From Clostridium sp. CM027 (lineage in GTDB: Bacteria > Bacillota > Clostridia > Clostridiales > Clostridiaceae): a DNA stretch of 64,000 bases. Shown here piece after piece: positions 7,898 to 16,899 of this stretch (its first letter is position 1; each line of letters opens with the position of its first letter). The notes beneath the pieces were generated by a model. That model saw only the letters and a program-made list of their open reading frames with translations. It was not told the DNA's origin and did no database searches. Where the stretch lies: NCBI RefSeq assembly GCF_024730565.1, contig NZ_CP077725.1:682001-746000 (forward strand), in the 5' to 3' direction. Position numbers and translations under genes: made by a program.

Positions 7898-8670
7898 AAT
7901 AATAGTTTTATAAGAGTTTTTAACTCTTATTTTAAAGGGAGAACGTTGCTTTGGATGGCGGGGGTTCTCCCTTTTCCTTTCTCTAGTTTTAATAATAAGC
8001 ATAAATTAAGCTCCTGATGATGTCAAGTCATTAGGAGCTTTTGTCATAGAAATAATGTGATTATTAAAAAAGCAATTAATCGCTAGATAATTATTAGTGT
8101 TATAGTTATAATTTGACTTAGGAATGCAGTTCCATAAAGCTATATTTTGACGCACTACACGCAGAGCAAATCCCATATGTTTTAGGAAAAAAGAAATCAC
8201 TTCGATTAGAACAGGCAGAAAAATTGGAGGCAGACGCTGGGTTTATACAAATGATAAAAAGTGTAGAGTATTTGGATTCTGCTTTAGCAGTTACAGATAA
8301 TGAAATTATATGTAATGGAGTAAAGGTTATTGAAACATCAGGGCATATGCCAGGACATATTTCTATTTATATTGAATCAATGAAAACCTTAATAAGTGGA
8401 GACATGTTAATTTCAGAAGGTGGTATATTAGGTATTGCGGATGAACAATTTGTGTTAGATAAAGGGGCAGAAATAAATTCACTAAAGAAAATTGTCAATT
8501 TGGATATTGAAAAAATTATATGTTTCCATGGTGGAGAGTATAAAAGCAATAATTTAAAAGAAGATTTAAAAAAAATTATTGCAAAGGGGTATAATGTCTA
8601 AGCAATAAATTTCAAGTTGTAGAGTTGATGTAACATAATTTTAGATTCAGTTCTGTCGTATATTTCTTTT

Positions 8671-8832
8671 AGTGTGACTCAAATCCTACCTTTTTCATTT
8701 TTAAGAAATATGTTTAAAATATATTTTAGAGTAATTAAAATACCGATATATTCAAAGAATTCTTTGAATATATCGGTATTTTGGTAATACATGTCTTAAC
8801 GTATAAAATCCGCGTTTTGCGGTTACTACCCC
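8671..8832 (-). repeat. 162-bp transposon right end (with 38-bp terminal repeat and a central palindrome)
   Basis: This segment is repeated in inverted orientation at 11219-11380 with the same length and only a few differences. It contains the 38-bp Tn3-type repeat (8795-8832) and a near-perfect 42-bp palindrome around GAATTC (8738-8779) that could be a terminator for the hydrolase gene or a recombinase site. Confidence 0.8.
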
Positions 8833-8920
8833 TATTAGAAAAATATATAAAGGAAAAATTGAATTAATGTCGAATGGTATAAAGAGAAAATAAAGAAAAA
8901 AATTTTTAAGGAGGGCAATT

Positions 8921-10978
8921 GTGAAATTAAAAAGAATAAAAAAAACTAATAAGGGTCTGATAATGTCTTTGACATTAGTTTTAGCTTTTACAAATGTATT
9001 TTTTTTATTGCCAAATTTGCAAACGTTTGCACGAAGTAAAACAAAGGTAATTTCTAATGATGTAATTTCAGGAGATGCAATGGGAAGTGATGAGTTTGAT
9101 AAAAAGTTCTATTATGCTGGAAATGATCTAGGAAATACTTATACTAAGGATAAAACAAGATTTAGAGTATGGGCGCCTACCGCTATTGAGGCTAAACTGG
9201 TAGTCTACAAAAATTGGGATGACAAAACTGGTACTGCTATCAATATGAATAAAAGTGAAAAAGGAACATGGGTAGCAGAATTAAAAGGAGACCGGAAGAA
9301 CATATTTTATACATATAAGGTTAATGTTGAAGGTAAATGGAATGAAGCTGTGGATCCCTATGCTCGTTCTGTTTCTGCTAATGGAGACAAAGGAGCTGTA
9401 ATAGATTTAAAGGATACCAATCCTGATAAATGGGAACCTAACAAAAAACCTAAATTCGGAAAGTTAAACAATGCAATAATATATGAAACGCATGTCAGAG
9501 ATTTTTCTATTGATCCCAATAGTGGAATGAAAAATAAGGGAAAATTTTTGGCTTTTACTGAAACAGGTACAAAATTACCTAATGGATTAAAAACTGGAAT
9601 TGATTATATAAAGAAACTAGGTGTAACACATGTGCAGCTTATGCCTATATTTGATTATGCAAGTGTGGATGAAGCCTCTTCAAAACCACAGTATAATTGG
9701 GGCTATGATCCTAAGAATTACAATGCTCCAGAGGGTAGTTACTCAACAGATGCGTATAATCCTAATATAAGAGTTAAGGAATTAAAGGAAGCTGTTCAAT
9801 CCCTACATGGTAACAATTTAAGAGTAACTATGGATGTAGTTTATAACCATATGTTTAGTGCAGATAACTCGAATTTTAATAAACTAGTACCTGGTTATTA
9901 TTTTAGATACAATACTGATGGCACTCTTGCTAATGAAAGTGGATGTGGAAATACTATAGCTTCAGAAAATTCCATGGCAAGAAAATTTATTGTGGACTCT
10001 GTAGTTCATTGGGCTAAGGAATATAATTTAGATGGTTTCAGATTTGACCTTATGGGTCTTACTGATACTCAAACCATGAATGAGGTAAGAAAAGCCTTAA
10101 ATAAAATTGATCCAAGTATAGTAGTTATTGGAGAAGGCTGGGATATGGGTGCAACCTTGAAACCAGAAGATAAGTCAGATCAGAAAAATGCAGATAAATT
10201 ATCGAATATAAGTTTTTTTAATGATACTATTAGAGACGGAATAAAAGGTAGTGTATTTGATGCAAAAGGAACAGGCTTTGTTAATGGAAAAATTGGAGCA
10301 GAACTAGATATCAAAAAAGGTATCGTAGGTGCAATTGATTATTCAAAGGATATCACAACCTGGGGAAAGGTTAACCCATTGCAATCTGTTGCTTATGTAG
10401 AAGCTCATGACAACAACACATTGTGGGATAAACTTATTCTTACTAATCCTAATGATACCGATGCTACGAGATTAAAAATGGATAGATTAGCAAACAGTAT
10501 TATTTTTACTTCACAAGGAATTTCCTTCTTCCAGGCAGGTCAAGAATTTTTAAGAACCAAGGGTGGAAATCCAAATTCCTATAATTCAGATGACAGTGTA
10601 AATTTACTTGATTGGAATAGAATGTCGGATAATATTAATACTGTAAATTATGTAAAAGGGTTAATTCAACTGAGGAAAACTCATCCAGCCTTTAGAATGG
10701 ATTCTGCTGAAATGATTAGGAATAACCTAAAATTTATAAATACTGCAGCTAATGTTGTAGCTTATTCAATTATAGATAATGCAAACAAAGATAAATGGAA
10801 CAATATAGTTGTGGCTTTTAATTCAAATAAAACTGAGACCACAATAAAGTTACCTGAAAATACTAAGTGGAATATTGTTGTTGATGGAAAAAAAGCAGGA
10901 ATAAAAACCATTAAGAAGTTTAAAGGTGATTCTGTTGTAGTTGATGCTCAAAGTTCTGTAGTACTTTACAAACGATAA
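8921..10978 (+). CDS. pulA: secreted type I pullulanase
   Basis: The 685-residue product begins with a signal peptide (KRIKKTNKGLIMSLTLVLAF...TFA-RS). A CBM48-like domain (RFRVWAPTAIEAKLVVYKNWDD) comes next, then a GH13 barrel. The signature YNWGYDPKNYNAPEGSYS is specific for type I pullulanases. The nucleophile lies in DGFRFDLMG (about Asp374), the acid/base in IGEGWDMG (about Glu404) and the third carboxylate in VEAHDNN. It would debranch alpha-1,6 links of pullulan, amylopectin or glycogen outside the cell. Translation starts at a GTG behind AAGGAGGG. No sugar-uptake genes are beside it; instead it is flanked by inverted 162-bp transposon ends. Confidence 0.93.
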   Translation: MKLKRIKKTNKGLIMSLTLVLAFTNVFFLLPNLQTFARSKTKVISNDVISGDAMGSDEFDKKFYYAGNDLGNTYTKDKTRFRVWAPTAIEAKLVVYKNWDDKTGTAINMNKSEKGTWVAELKGDRKNIFYTYKVNVEGKWNEAVDPYARSVSANGDKGAVIDLKDTNPDKWEPNKKPKFGKLNNAIIYETHVRDFSIDPNSGMKNKGKFLAFTETGTKLPNGLKTGIDYIKKLGVTHVQLMPIFDYASVDEASSKPQYNWGYDPKNYNAPEGSYSTDAYNPNIRVKELKEAVQSLHGNNLRVTMDVVYNHMFSADNSNFNKLVPGYYFRYNTDGTLANESGCGNTIASENSMARKFIVDSVVHWAKEYNLDGFRFDLMGLTDTQTMNEVRKALNKIDPSIVVIGEGWDMGATLKPEDKSDQKNADKLSNISFFNDTIRDGIKGSVFDAKGTGFVNGKIGAELDIKKGIVGAIDYSKDITTWGKVNPLQSVAYVEAHDNNTLWDKLILTNPNDTDATRLKMDRLANSIIFTSQGISFFQAGQEFLRTKGGNPNSYNSDDSVNLLDWNRMSDNINTVNYVKGLIQLRKTHPAFRMDSAEMIRNNLKFINTAANVVAYSIIDNANKDKWNNIVVAFNSNKTETTIKLPENTKWNIVVDGKKAGIKTIKKFKGDSVVVDAQSSVVLYKR

Positions 10979-11218
10979 AAACAATATATTCTTATCATCA
11001 ATTTAATAGTTAGACAAAAGCGAATTTGCTAACTCGACCGTAGGGAGATTTTGTTCTAATTAATTTGCAGCTTAGTAAGTTCGATAAAATTCAAAAAGAA
11101 TAATATAATTTTTCCCTAAAATTTTATAGAGTTTCGCAATCAGCTAGTAATTATTAATAGGTATTGTTTGCAATTGCTATTATTCATAATTAGAATTATA
11201 AAAAAAATATTTAATTGT
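10979..11218. other. intergenic DNA after the pullulanase gene
   Basis: This is 240 AT-rich bases with no coding frame or clear terminator hairpin that I can see. It ends exactly at the inverted transposon end. Confidence 0.5.
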
Positions 11219-11380
11219 GGGGTAGTAACCGCAAAACGCGGATTTTATACGTTAAGACATATATTACCAAAACGCGGATATATTCAAAAAATTCTTTGAT
11301 TATATCCGTGTTTTAATTACTCTAAAATATATTTTAAACATATTTCTTAAAAATGAAAACGGTAGGATTTGAGTCACACT
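11219..11380 (+). repeat. 162-bp transposon end, inverted copy of 8671-8832
   Basis: It begins with the 38-bp Tn3-type repeat (GGGGTAGTAACCGCAAAACG... to ACGTTAAG at 11256), then an imperfect copy of the central palindrome (11272-11316), and ends with GATTTGAGTCACACT. The GGGG end faces the pullulanase gene, so this is the outer end of a transposon extending rightwards. Confidence 0.8.
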
Positions 11381-11426
11381 ATAAGAATAGTTCGAATGTA
11401 AAACAAATTCATTTTTCTCAATTTAC

Positions 11427-11654
11427 TTATATGCCTTTTATAATTGCTTCAGCTAGCCCTTTTGGATTCTCCCAAGCCATAGAGTGCCCAGCTTTCTCTA
11501 CAATCTCAATTTTAATACCATGATCAGAGAGCACCTGCATATCTGGATCGGGCAACGAGTTCTCTCCAAAAATAAATGTTTTAGGACATTCAAGTGAATA
11601 TAATATGTCTCTCCATAATGGCTCTTCACCCTTATTGAAAATACTGATTTTAAA
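11427..11654 (-). pseudogene. alpha/beta hydrolase, C-terminal fragment
   Basis: Read on the minus strand, the frame gives EPLWRDILYSLECPKTFIFGE..., then IEIVEKAGHSMAWENPKGLAEAI and a TAA. The GHSMAWENP stretch holds the catalytic histidine of alpha/beta hydrolases. The N-terminal two thirds are missing because Tn3 transposase sequence starts at about 11655. Its 3' end points at the transposon end, the same position and orientation relative to that end as the metallo-hydrolase in the left transposon, so it is probably the cargo gene of a sister element. Confidence 0.75.
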
Positions 11655-12536
11655 GTGTCCTTGGATGTTGAAAAATATTTAAAATCTAGATTGGAGCTGC
11701 TAAATAGTAAATTTAAATATGTGTCCGATAATATAAAAACCCTGAAAGGGGTATCTATAGAAAACAATAAGTTTGTATTATCAAGCTTAGAAAAATCAGT
11801 TCCTGATGAGGCAAAAAAATTATCTTCTAAGCTTTATAGCTTAATGCCTAGAGTAAATTTGTCAGATATAATTATAGATATTTGTAAATATACATCATTT
11901 GATAAAAAGCTAACCCATGCCTCAACTAGCAAAGAACCTAAAGATAATGAAAGAGCCTGTGTGACAGCTGCCCTTATGGATCTAGGGACCAATATAGGAC
12001 TTAAGAAAATGGAACAGGCTGTAAAGGGATTAACCTACAAACAAATAAGTAATGCTGCTAACTGGAGAATGAGTGATGATAATATGGAAAAAGCTATGAC
12101 GGATATTATAAACTGCCAACATAAACAGCCCTATGCTAAATATTGGGGAAATGGCAGTACTTCGTCGTCAGATGGAGTAAGAGTTAAATCGGCAGTTGAA
12201 GCTTTAAATGCATGCTATAACCACCATTATGGCTTAGAAAAAGGTGTGACAATGTACTCAGCTGTAAGTGATCAGTACTCAAGATTTGGAATAGGTATTA
12301 TAAATACAAATTCAAGAGATGCAATTCATATAGTTGATATACTTCTCAACCATAAAACAGAACTTGAGATTGAAGAACACTATACTGATACAGCAGGTTA
12401 TACTGATCAAGTATTTGGATTAACTCATTTATTAGGTTTCAGATTTGCTCCAAGACTTAGAAATATATCAGACTGTAAATTATACTACATTGAAAAAAAA
12501 GAAGATTTGACCAATTGCAATAACAAATTGAACTAA
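11655..12536 (+). pseudogene. tnpA: Tn3-family transposase, central catalytic fragment
   Basis: The 293-residue frame reads SLEKSVPDEAKKLSSKLYSLMPRVNLSDI, then CVTAALMDLGTNIGLKKME. The first catalytic Asp region is GNGSTSSSDGVRV, and NTNSRDAIHIVDILLNH and the second Asp region EEHYTDTAGYTDQVFGLTHLLGFRFAPRLR follow. This is the DDE core of Tn3 transposases. Both the N-terminal ~500 residues and the C-terminal ~150 are absent. Its + orientation relative to the end at 11219 does not fit a simple Tn3 layout, so a rearrangement has occurred. It ends at the IS30 insertion. Confidence 0.88.
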
Positions 12537-12540
12537 TTTC

Positions 12541-13675
12541 TATTTATGACTTAAATCGTTGAATTTACTTAGGTTGCATAGATTAGATCTAATTGTGCTT
12601 CAAATAGATCTTCAGGAGTTTTGTACTGGAGTATCCGCCTAGGAAGCGTATTCATCCATTCCTCTCTGAATGAAATATCAGCAGCCCTATAATCTGACAT
12701 ACGTTTCCATTTAGGAATGAAGCGGCGAATTAATCCATTGTGACGTTCGTTGGTTCCTTTTTCAAAATAAGAATATGGATGAGTGAAATATACCTTTGTA
12801 TCACTGTCAATCTCAAGTGTGGATAAATCAGCAAATTCAGAACCATTATCCCCAGTTATTGTCTTGAATACTTGGCTAAACTTCTCACCATATAAGTTGC
12901 TGATATTTGCAAGCTCATTCATAACTGCACTAGCTGTTTTACCTGCAATTGAACGTACAATAGCATTCCTAGTTTTACGTTCAACAATAGTCAAAAGTAC
13001 ACAGTCATTACCTGCTTTTTCTCCAATTACGGTATCAATCTCCCAGTGACCAAATTGCTCGCGATTATTTATAATATCTGGGCGCTCCTCAATACTTTTA
13101 CCAAGAATTTTCTTATGTTTCTTGGCTGTTGATGGCTTAATATTTCTACGTAGTTTTATTGGTAAATCAATATTTTTAACACTAAGTAAAGCAAGATCGA
13201 TATAGTTATACAATGTTTTAGTACAGACTATTTCAGAACGTTTAAATAGTCCAGTTTCAAGTGAATTACCAACACAAGCATCAGGTGACCATGATGAATT
13301 TTTAATCTTATCCACTACATAGTTTATAAAATCACAACAATCTAAACGCTTAAAAGCACGACAAGAATTCAGACGATGCTTTTTGTAAATGGCTTCCCCT
13401 GTATCTGCAAGATACATTTCAATTTGTTTACTTTGTTTAATCTGAGTTGTAGTACCACGGCGTATTTCATTAAGAACAGTGTTTATTGGACGTTTAAGTT
13501 CTTTAGCTATCTTATATGGCGAAAAGCCATCTTTAAGACGAATTTAAATAATAATGCGTTCTTCAAAATTTAAGTGTTTATTTTTACGTGATTCTGTGTT
13601 ATTATTTGGGTATTCCATAGTGATTATCCTCCTGTGTGTTTTTTTCTTAGTCGATTAAATCATAACACAGAATAA
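12541..13675 (-). mobile_element. IS30-family insertion sequence (inactive)
   Basis: Imperfect inverted ends are visible: TTATGACTTAAATCG near 12543 and CGATTAAATCATAAC near 13652. They enclose one transposase gene. The element lies at the broken 3' end of the Tn3 transposase fragment, so it probably inserted into it. Confidence 0.7.
12569..13618 (-). pseudogene. IS30-family transposase with in-frame stop
   Basis: The start at 13618 lies behind AGGAGG and gives MEYPNNNTESRKNKHLNFEERIII. A TAA then interrupts before IRLKDGFSPYKIAKELKRP, the N-terminal HTH. The rest is continuous and has the DDE core: FGHWEIDTVIGEK (Asp), KTITGDNGSEFADL (Asp) and YFEKGTNERHNGLIRRF (Glu), ending YKTPEDLFEAQLDLI. 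Without suppression only a 25-residue peptide is made, so the element is inactive, although an internal start (13417) could yield a protein lacking the HTH. Confidence 0.85.
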
Positions 13676-13692
13676 TCCACTATGGATTTTTT

Positions 13693-13731
13693 GTTACTAC
13701 ACAGGCATTCCCAATAGGGAGTGCCTGTGGT
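13693..13731. repeat. short hairpin repeat (GTTACTAC...CAGGCATTCC family)
   Basis: A dyad CAGGCATTCCC/GGGAGTGCCTG preceded by GTTACTACA lies between the IS30 and IS3 elements. Related sequences occur at 18836 and inside the large hairpin at 22643-22732. Confidence 0.45.
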
Positions 13732-13868
13732 AATATAAAAATATGGTCGTAGACCCTCATCTCTAAAAAAGAACATACTAAATTAAAGGGAGCCGAAAGT
13801 GATATGCTCCCCTTATGGTAGACAGTTAAAATAATAAAACTGTTTACTATAAGGAGGGCTATTTTTTT

Positions 13869-14552
13869 ATGGGAAGAAAATCAACTATATCAGACCAACA
13901 AAAAATTAAGGCTGTAACATCATATTTAAATGGAAAAGCTAGTATGTTAAGTTTATGCAACAAACTTCAAGTACATAAGAGTTCTTTTCAAAAATGGGTA
14001 ATACGATATAAATCAGAAGGTGAAGCTGGGTTAAAACATTCTAGCAAAAATACTTCTTATACTGCCAAAATCAAGATTAACATTGTAAAAGAATATCTTG
14101 ATGGGCATGGCTCACTGAATGATTTATGCATTAAGTATCATATTTCGTCAAATACAGTTTTATGCAATTGGATAAAGAAGTATAATGGTCATGAAAACAT
14201 AAAATCTTCTGGAACAGGAGGAAAAATAATCATGACCAAAGGACGCAAAACTTCTTATATTGAACGCATTGAAATCATAAAGTACTGTATTGAAAACAAT
14301 AACAGTTATAATAAAACTGTTGAAAAATATAAGGTATCTTATCCTCAGATTTATACCTGGATGAAGAAGTATAATCAGTTTGGTATTGAAGGGCTTTTGG
14401 ACCGACGTGGAAAGCCAAAGGCTGAAGAGTTAATGACAGAAGATGAAAAGCTAAAAGCTCAATACAAGCTTTTAGAAGCACAAAATAGAAGATTACGGAT
14501 GGAGAATGCTCTTCTAAAAAAAATCCAAGAGATAGAAAGAAGGCGATATTAA
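13869..14552 (+). CDS. IS3-family OrfA (DNA-binding part)
   Basis: The 227-residue protein has two or three helix-turn-helix units (ISDQQKIKAVTSYLNGKASM..., AKIKINIVKEYLDGHGSLND..., IERIEIIKYCIENNNSYN...). A C-terminal leucine-zipper-like helix (KAQYKLLEAQNRRLRMENALLKKI) follows. This is the IS150-group OrfA layout. AAGGAGGGC lies upstream of the ATG. Near its end the run CTAAAAAAAATCC (14514-14526) is a classic -1 slippery site giving the OrfAB fusion transposase. Confidence 0.9.
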   Translation: MGRKSTISDQQKIKAVTSYLNGKASMLSLCNKLQVHKSSFQKWVIRYKSEGEAGLKHSSKNTSYTAKIKINIVKEYLDGHGSLNDLCIKYHISSNTVLCNWIKKYNGHENIKSSGTGGKIIMTKGRKTSYIERIEIIKYCIENNNSYNKTVEKYKVSYPQIYTWMKKYNQFGIEGLLDRRGKPKAEELMTEDEKLKAQYKLLEAQNRRLRMENALLKKIQEIERRRY

Positions 14553-15445
14553 GCGAAGCTAGATACGAAGATACTTATCTTGCAATCCAAGAATTATCTA
14601 ACAAAGATAAATTTCCTATAACTGAGTTGTGCATTATAGGCGGCGTTAGCCATTCTGCATATTATAAATGGCTACACAGAGAAAAAAGTAACCGAGTATT
14701 GAAAAACGAAGAATTATTAAAGCTTATTTGTGAGTTATATGAGGAAAAAGACGGTATCTTAGGCTATCGCCAGATGACGATTAAAATCCGTAGAGAATAT
14801 AATAAAAAAGTTAATTATAAACGAATTTATCGTCTGATGCAGATATTAGGATTAAAATCCGTATGCAGAAAAAAAAGATATAATTATATTAAGTCAACTC
14901 CTGAAGTTACTGCAGAAAATATTTTGGATAGAAATTTTAAAGCAGAACAAGTCAATAAAAAATGGCTTACAGATGTAACCGAGTTTAAATATGGGAGAAG
15001 TGGACAAAAGGCTTATCTAAGTGCAATATTTGATTTAGGTGATAGAAGTATTGTTTCATATGTCATTGGTCATTCTAATAATAACCAATTGGTTTATCAA
15101 ACCTTTAATCTTGCTGTTAAAGTATACCCTGATGCTAAACCAATATTTCATAGTGACCGAGGTTTCCAGTATACTTCAAAAATATTTAAAGAAAAACTAA
15201 AAAAAGCTGGAATGATACAGAGCATGTCGAGGGTTGGGCATTGTATTGATAATGGTCCAATGGAAGGATTTTGGGGAATCTTAAAAACAGAAATGTATTA
15301 TCTTCATAAATTTGAAGACTATGAAAGCTTAAAGAAATCGATTGAAGACTATATAGAATATTATAATAATAGACGTTATCAAAAACGTTTAAAGTGCATG
15401 ACACCAATGGAATATCAGCGATATCTATTAGGTAATGCAGCATAA
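14516..15445 (+). CDS. IS3-family OrfB (DDE catalytic part, made by -1 frameshift)
   Basis: The frame is open from the A-run at 14516 and reads KKNPRDRKKAILSEARYEDTYLAIQEL before GGVSHSAYYKWL. The HTH_21 segment ILGYRQMTIKIRREY is followed by the rve core with Asp in WLTDVTEFKY, Asp in FHSDRGFQYTS and Glu in DNGPMEGFWGILK. It ends YNNRRYQKRLKCMTPMEY. All three catalytic residues are present. There is no good start codon with a ribosome binding site, so production by frameshift from OrfA is expected. Confidence 0.9.
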   Translation, partial: KKNPRDRKKAILSEARYEDTYLAIQELSNKDKFPITELCIIGGVSHSAYYKWLHREKSNRVLKNEELLKLICELYEEKDGILGYRQMTIKIRREYNKKVNYKRIYRLMQILGLKSVCRKKRYNYIKSTPEVTAENILDRNFKAEQVNKKWLTDVTEFKYGRSGQKAYLSAIFDLGDRSIVSYVIGHSNNNQLVYQTFNLAVKVYPDAKPIFHSDRGFQYTSKIFKEKLKKAGMIQSMSRVGHCIDNGPMEGFWGILKTEMYYLHKFEDYESLKKSIEDYIEYYNNRRYQKRLKCMTPMEYQRYLLGNAA

Positions 15446-16899
15446 ATAAAGCGCCTACCAAATGATAGACGCCTTACATAAAATCTTTAATTATTTCCAC
15501 TGTCTACTTGACAGGGGGCAGTTCAAAGGCGTCCCCTAATATAAAATTAAATATAGCTATATCTTTTCTGGTATAAATGGTTCACCTTTTATTGCGTTCT
15601 TCAGTGATTCCATTATATCTTGCCCATTCTTATTGCAGGTAGAAATATAGCTTCTTATTCTACAGAACAGGCTACCACCATCATCACTTCTAAAGCAGCC
15701 AGATATCTTTTGTCTGAGCTTTACCATTCTGATATCTCGCTCGGCTAAATTATTTTCGAATGGAATGTTGAAGTCATACATAAACGAAAGTGTTTCAACA
15801 TCATATTCTTCTAACTTTCGTAGAAGTCTCAAAGCATCGTTTTTTACAGGCTGCCCTGTTTTCTTCGATAGTATAACAGAACATTTTTCTGCATCCTCTA
15901 TTTTGCCTTGAGCAATGATAGTTTTGTACTTTTCATCATAAGCTTTGATATCACTTTCAGCCATAGAAGTTACTCCTTTAGATTTAAGAGAATCAACTTC
16001 TCTTTTTATCTCAATCAAAAGGCTTCCCATGTCAGTAGCCCATATATGACCAAAGTTTTCATTTATACCTTTTAAAATTCTCATATTAGGAGCATTACAC
16101 TCAGCATGAGTACAGTTTGTGAATGTATAATATGGTTTCCAATGATCATGAACCATGGTTCCTTCAAAATCTGGAAGTATACCTATCTCATTGGTAGCAA
16201 TTGAGCCTCTTTTTTTATGTATGGCATAATGCGTAATACTACTTGTGGATGCAACATGAACCCAATTTATTTTACCTTTTAAACGTAGTCCTGATTCGTC
16301 AACATGAAGTACTTCGGCATTTTTAAGTTGTTCTTTAATAGTATTTTCAAATATTTCAAGACTATCATAAAGACGTTTATTTGCATTCACAATAGTTCCT
16401 TGGCTAATATTTTTACCAGTATGGTTTTTAATAATTTCAGTTGTTCTAGCAAGAGGTACAAGTTGATAGTTTGAAAGGTATACCATTAACGCCTGCAGGT
16501 TTTCACCATACTGTACAGACTGAGCTACTGTTACTGGAAAATCAGTTTTATGAACTTCTTTGCAATCGGGACATACCACTTCGTGGGTTCTATACTCCGT
16601 AACATTCATAACAATCTGAGGTAAATCAACTACTTGTCTAGTTTGGATTTTACCTTCAAGACCAGATAAATCACAGCCACAATTACAAGTTTTTTTTCTT
16701 ATATCTATAATATTATCTGGATTATCAATTTTTAAAAGAGTTTTTCCAATATGACCAGCTTGCCCTCCTGAGGACCTACCGGTCTTTGTTCGGCTATTTG
16801 AGGGCTTTTTATTATTATTTGTTGACGGTGGCTTGCTACTGTTATTACTATTTTCGGAGTTTGTCAACATAGTTGTCGCAATTTTAAATTTTGATGTTT

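Larger units (their letters stand above)
4627..8159 (-). mobile_element. Mu/Tn7-like DDE transposon with AAA ATPase (3.5 kb)
   Basis: The ends are TGTTAAACGGCAAATTATAA on the left and the complement of ...CGCACTACA on the right. They share TGT termini and a CGKCAAAWTATA core. The direct repeat CGCAGAG (4620-4626 and 8160-8166) flanks the unit and is consistent with target duplication. Near the left end ATCACTTTAT-type motifs recur three times, as expected for transposase-binding sites. It carries four minus-strand genes: a DUF6431-like zinc protein, a DDE transposase, an ExeA/TniB-like ATPase and a small DUF6618-like protein. All four open frames look intact, so this is the best candidate for an active transposon in the window. 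Confidence 0.75.
4351..8601 (+). pseudogene. metallo-beta-lactamase-fold hydrolase, split by a transposon and carrying nonsense codons
   Basis: The 5' part (4351-4626, behind AGGAGG) encodes LILIDTGYPMF and the metal-binding motif LTHHDHDHMG. The 3' part (8167-8601) encodes TSGHMPGHISIYI, LISGDML and CFHGGEY, the later metal ligands of the fold. Joining them after one copy of CGCAGAG gives a continuous 236-codon frame, the usual size of small MBL hydrolases, so the interruption at 4627-8159 is a clean insertion. The 5' part also has two TAA codons (near 4411 and 4528), so the gene was decaying regardless. The substrate is unknown; relatives include lactonases and quinolone or thioester hydrolases. 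It sits as cargo between tnpA and the right transposon end. Confidence 0.8.
2103..8832 (+). mobile_element. decayed Tn3-family transposon with hydrolase cargo
   Basis: The unit runs from a 38-bp end reading GGGGTAGTGCTCGCAAAG...ACGTTAAG (2103-2140) to an inverted 38-bp end (8795-8832) whose complement begins GGGGTAGTAACCGCAAA and ends ACGTTAAG. This GGGG...TTAAG architecture is typical of Tn3-family ends (Tn1546 and Tn4430 type). Contents in order are an integrase relic, a group II intron fragment, an internally deleted tnpA, and a metallo-hydrolase gene interrupted by a second transposon. The 5-bp flanks (CTAAA and TATTA) do not match, so either the ends come from different insertions or the flanks have changed. 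It cannot transpose by itself because tnpA lacks its catalytic core. Confidence 0.7.
13805..15520 (+). mobile_element. IS3-family (IS150-like) insertion sequence
   Basis: The terminal inverted repeats are TGCTCCCCTTATGGTAGACA (left) and the complement of TGTCTACTTGACAGGGGGCA (right). The element holds the two overlapping frames typical of IS3. No clear target duplication is visible. Both frames look intact, so it may be active. Confidence 0.85.

Noticed and set aside
7898-8002. Longer start for the DUF6431-like gene
   Set aside because: The extra 35 residues are arginine/lysine-rich and cross a strong hairpin, and the recognisable protein begins later.
8006-8200. 64-codon minus-strand frame at the right transposon end
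   Set aside because: It runs through the transposon end and the 7-bp direct repeat into the hydrolase gene, so it cannot be an old gene.
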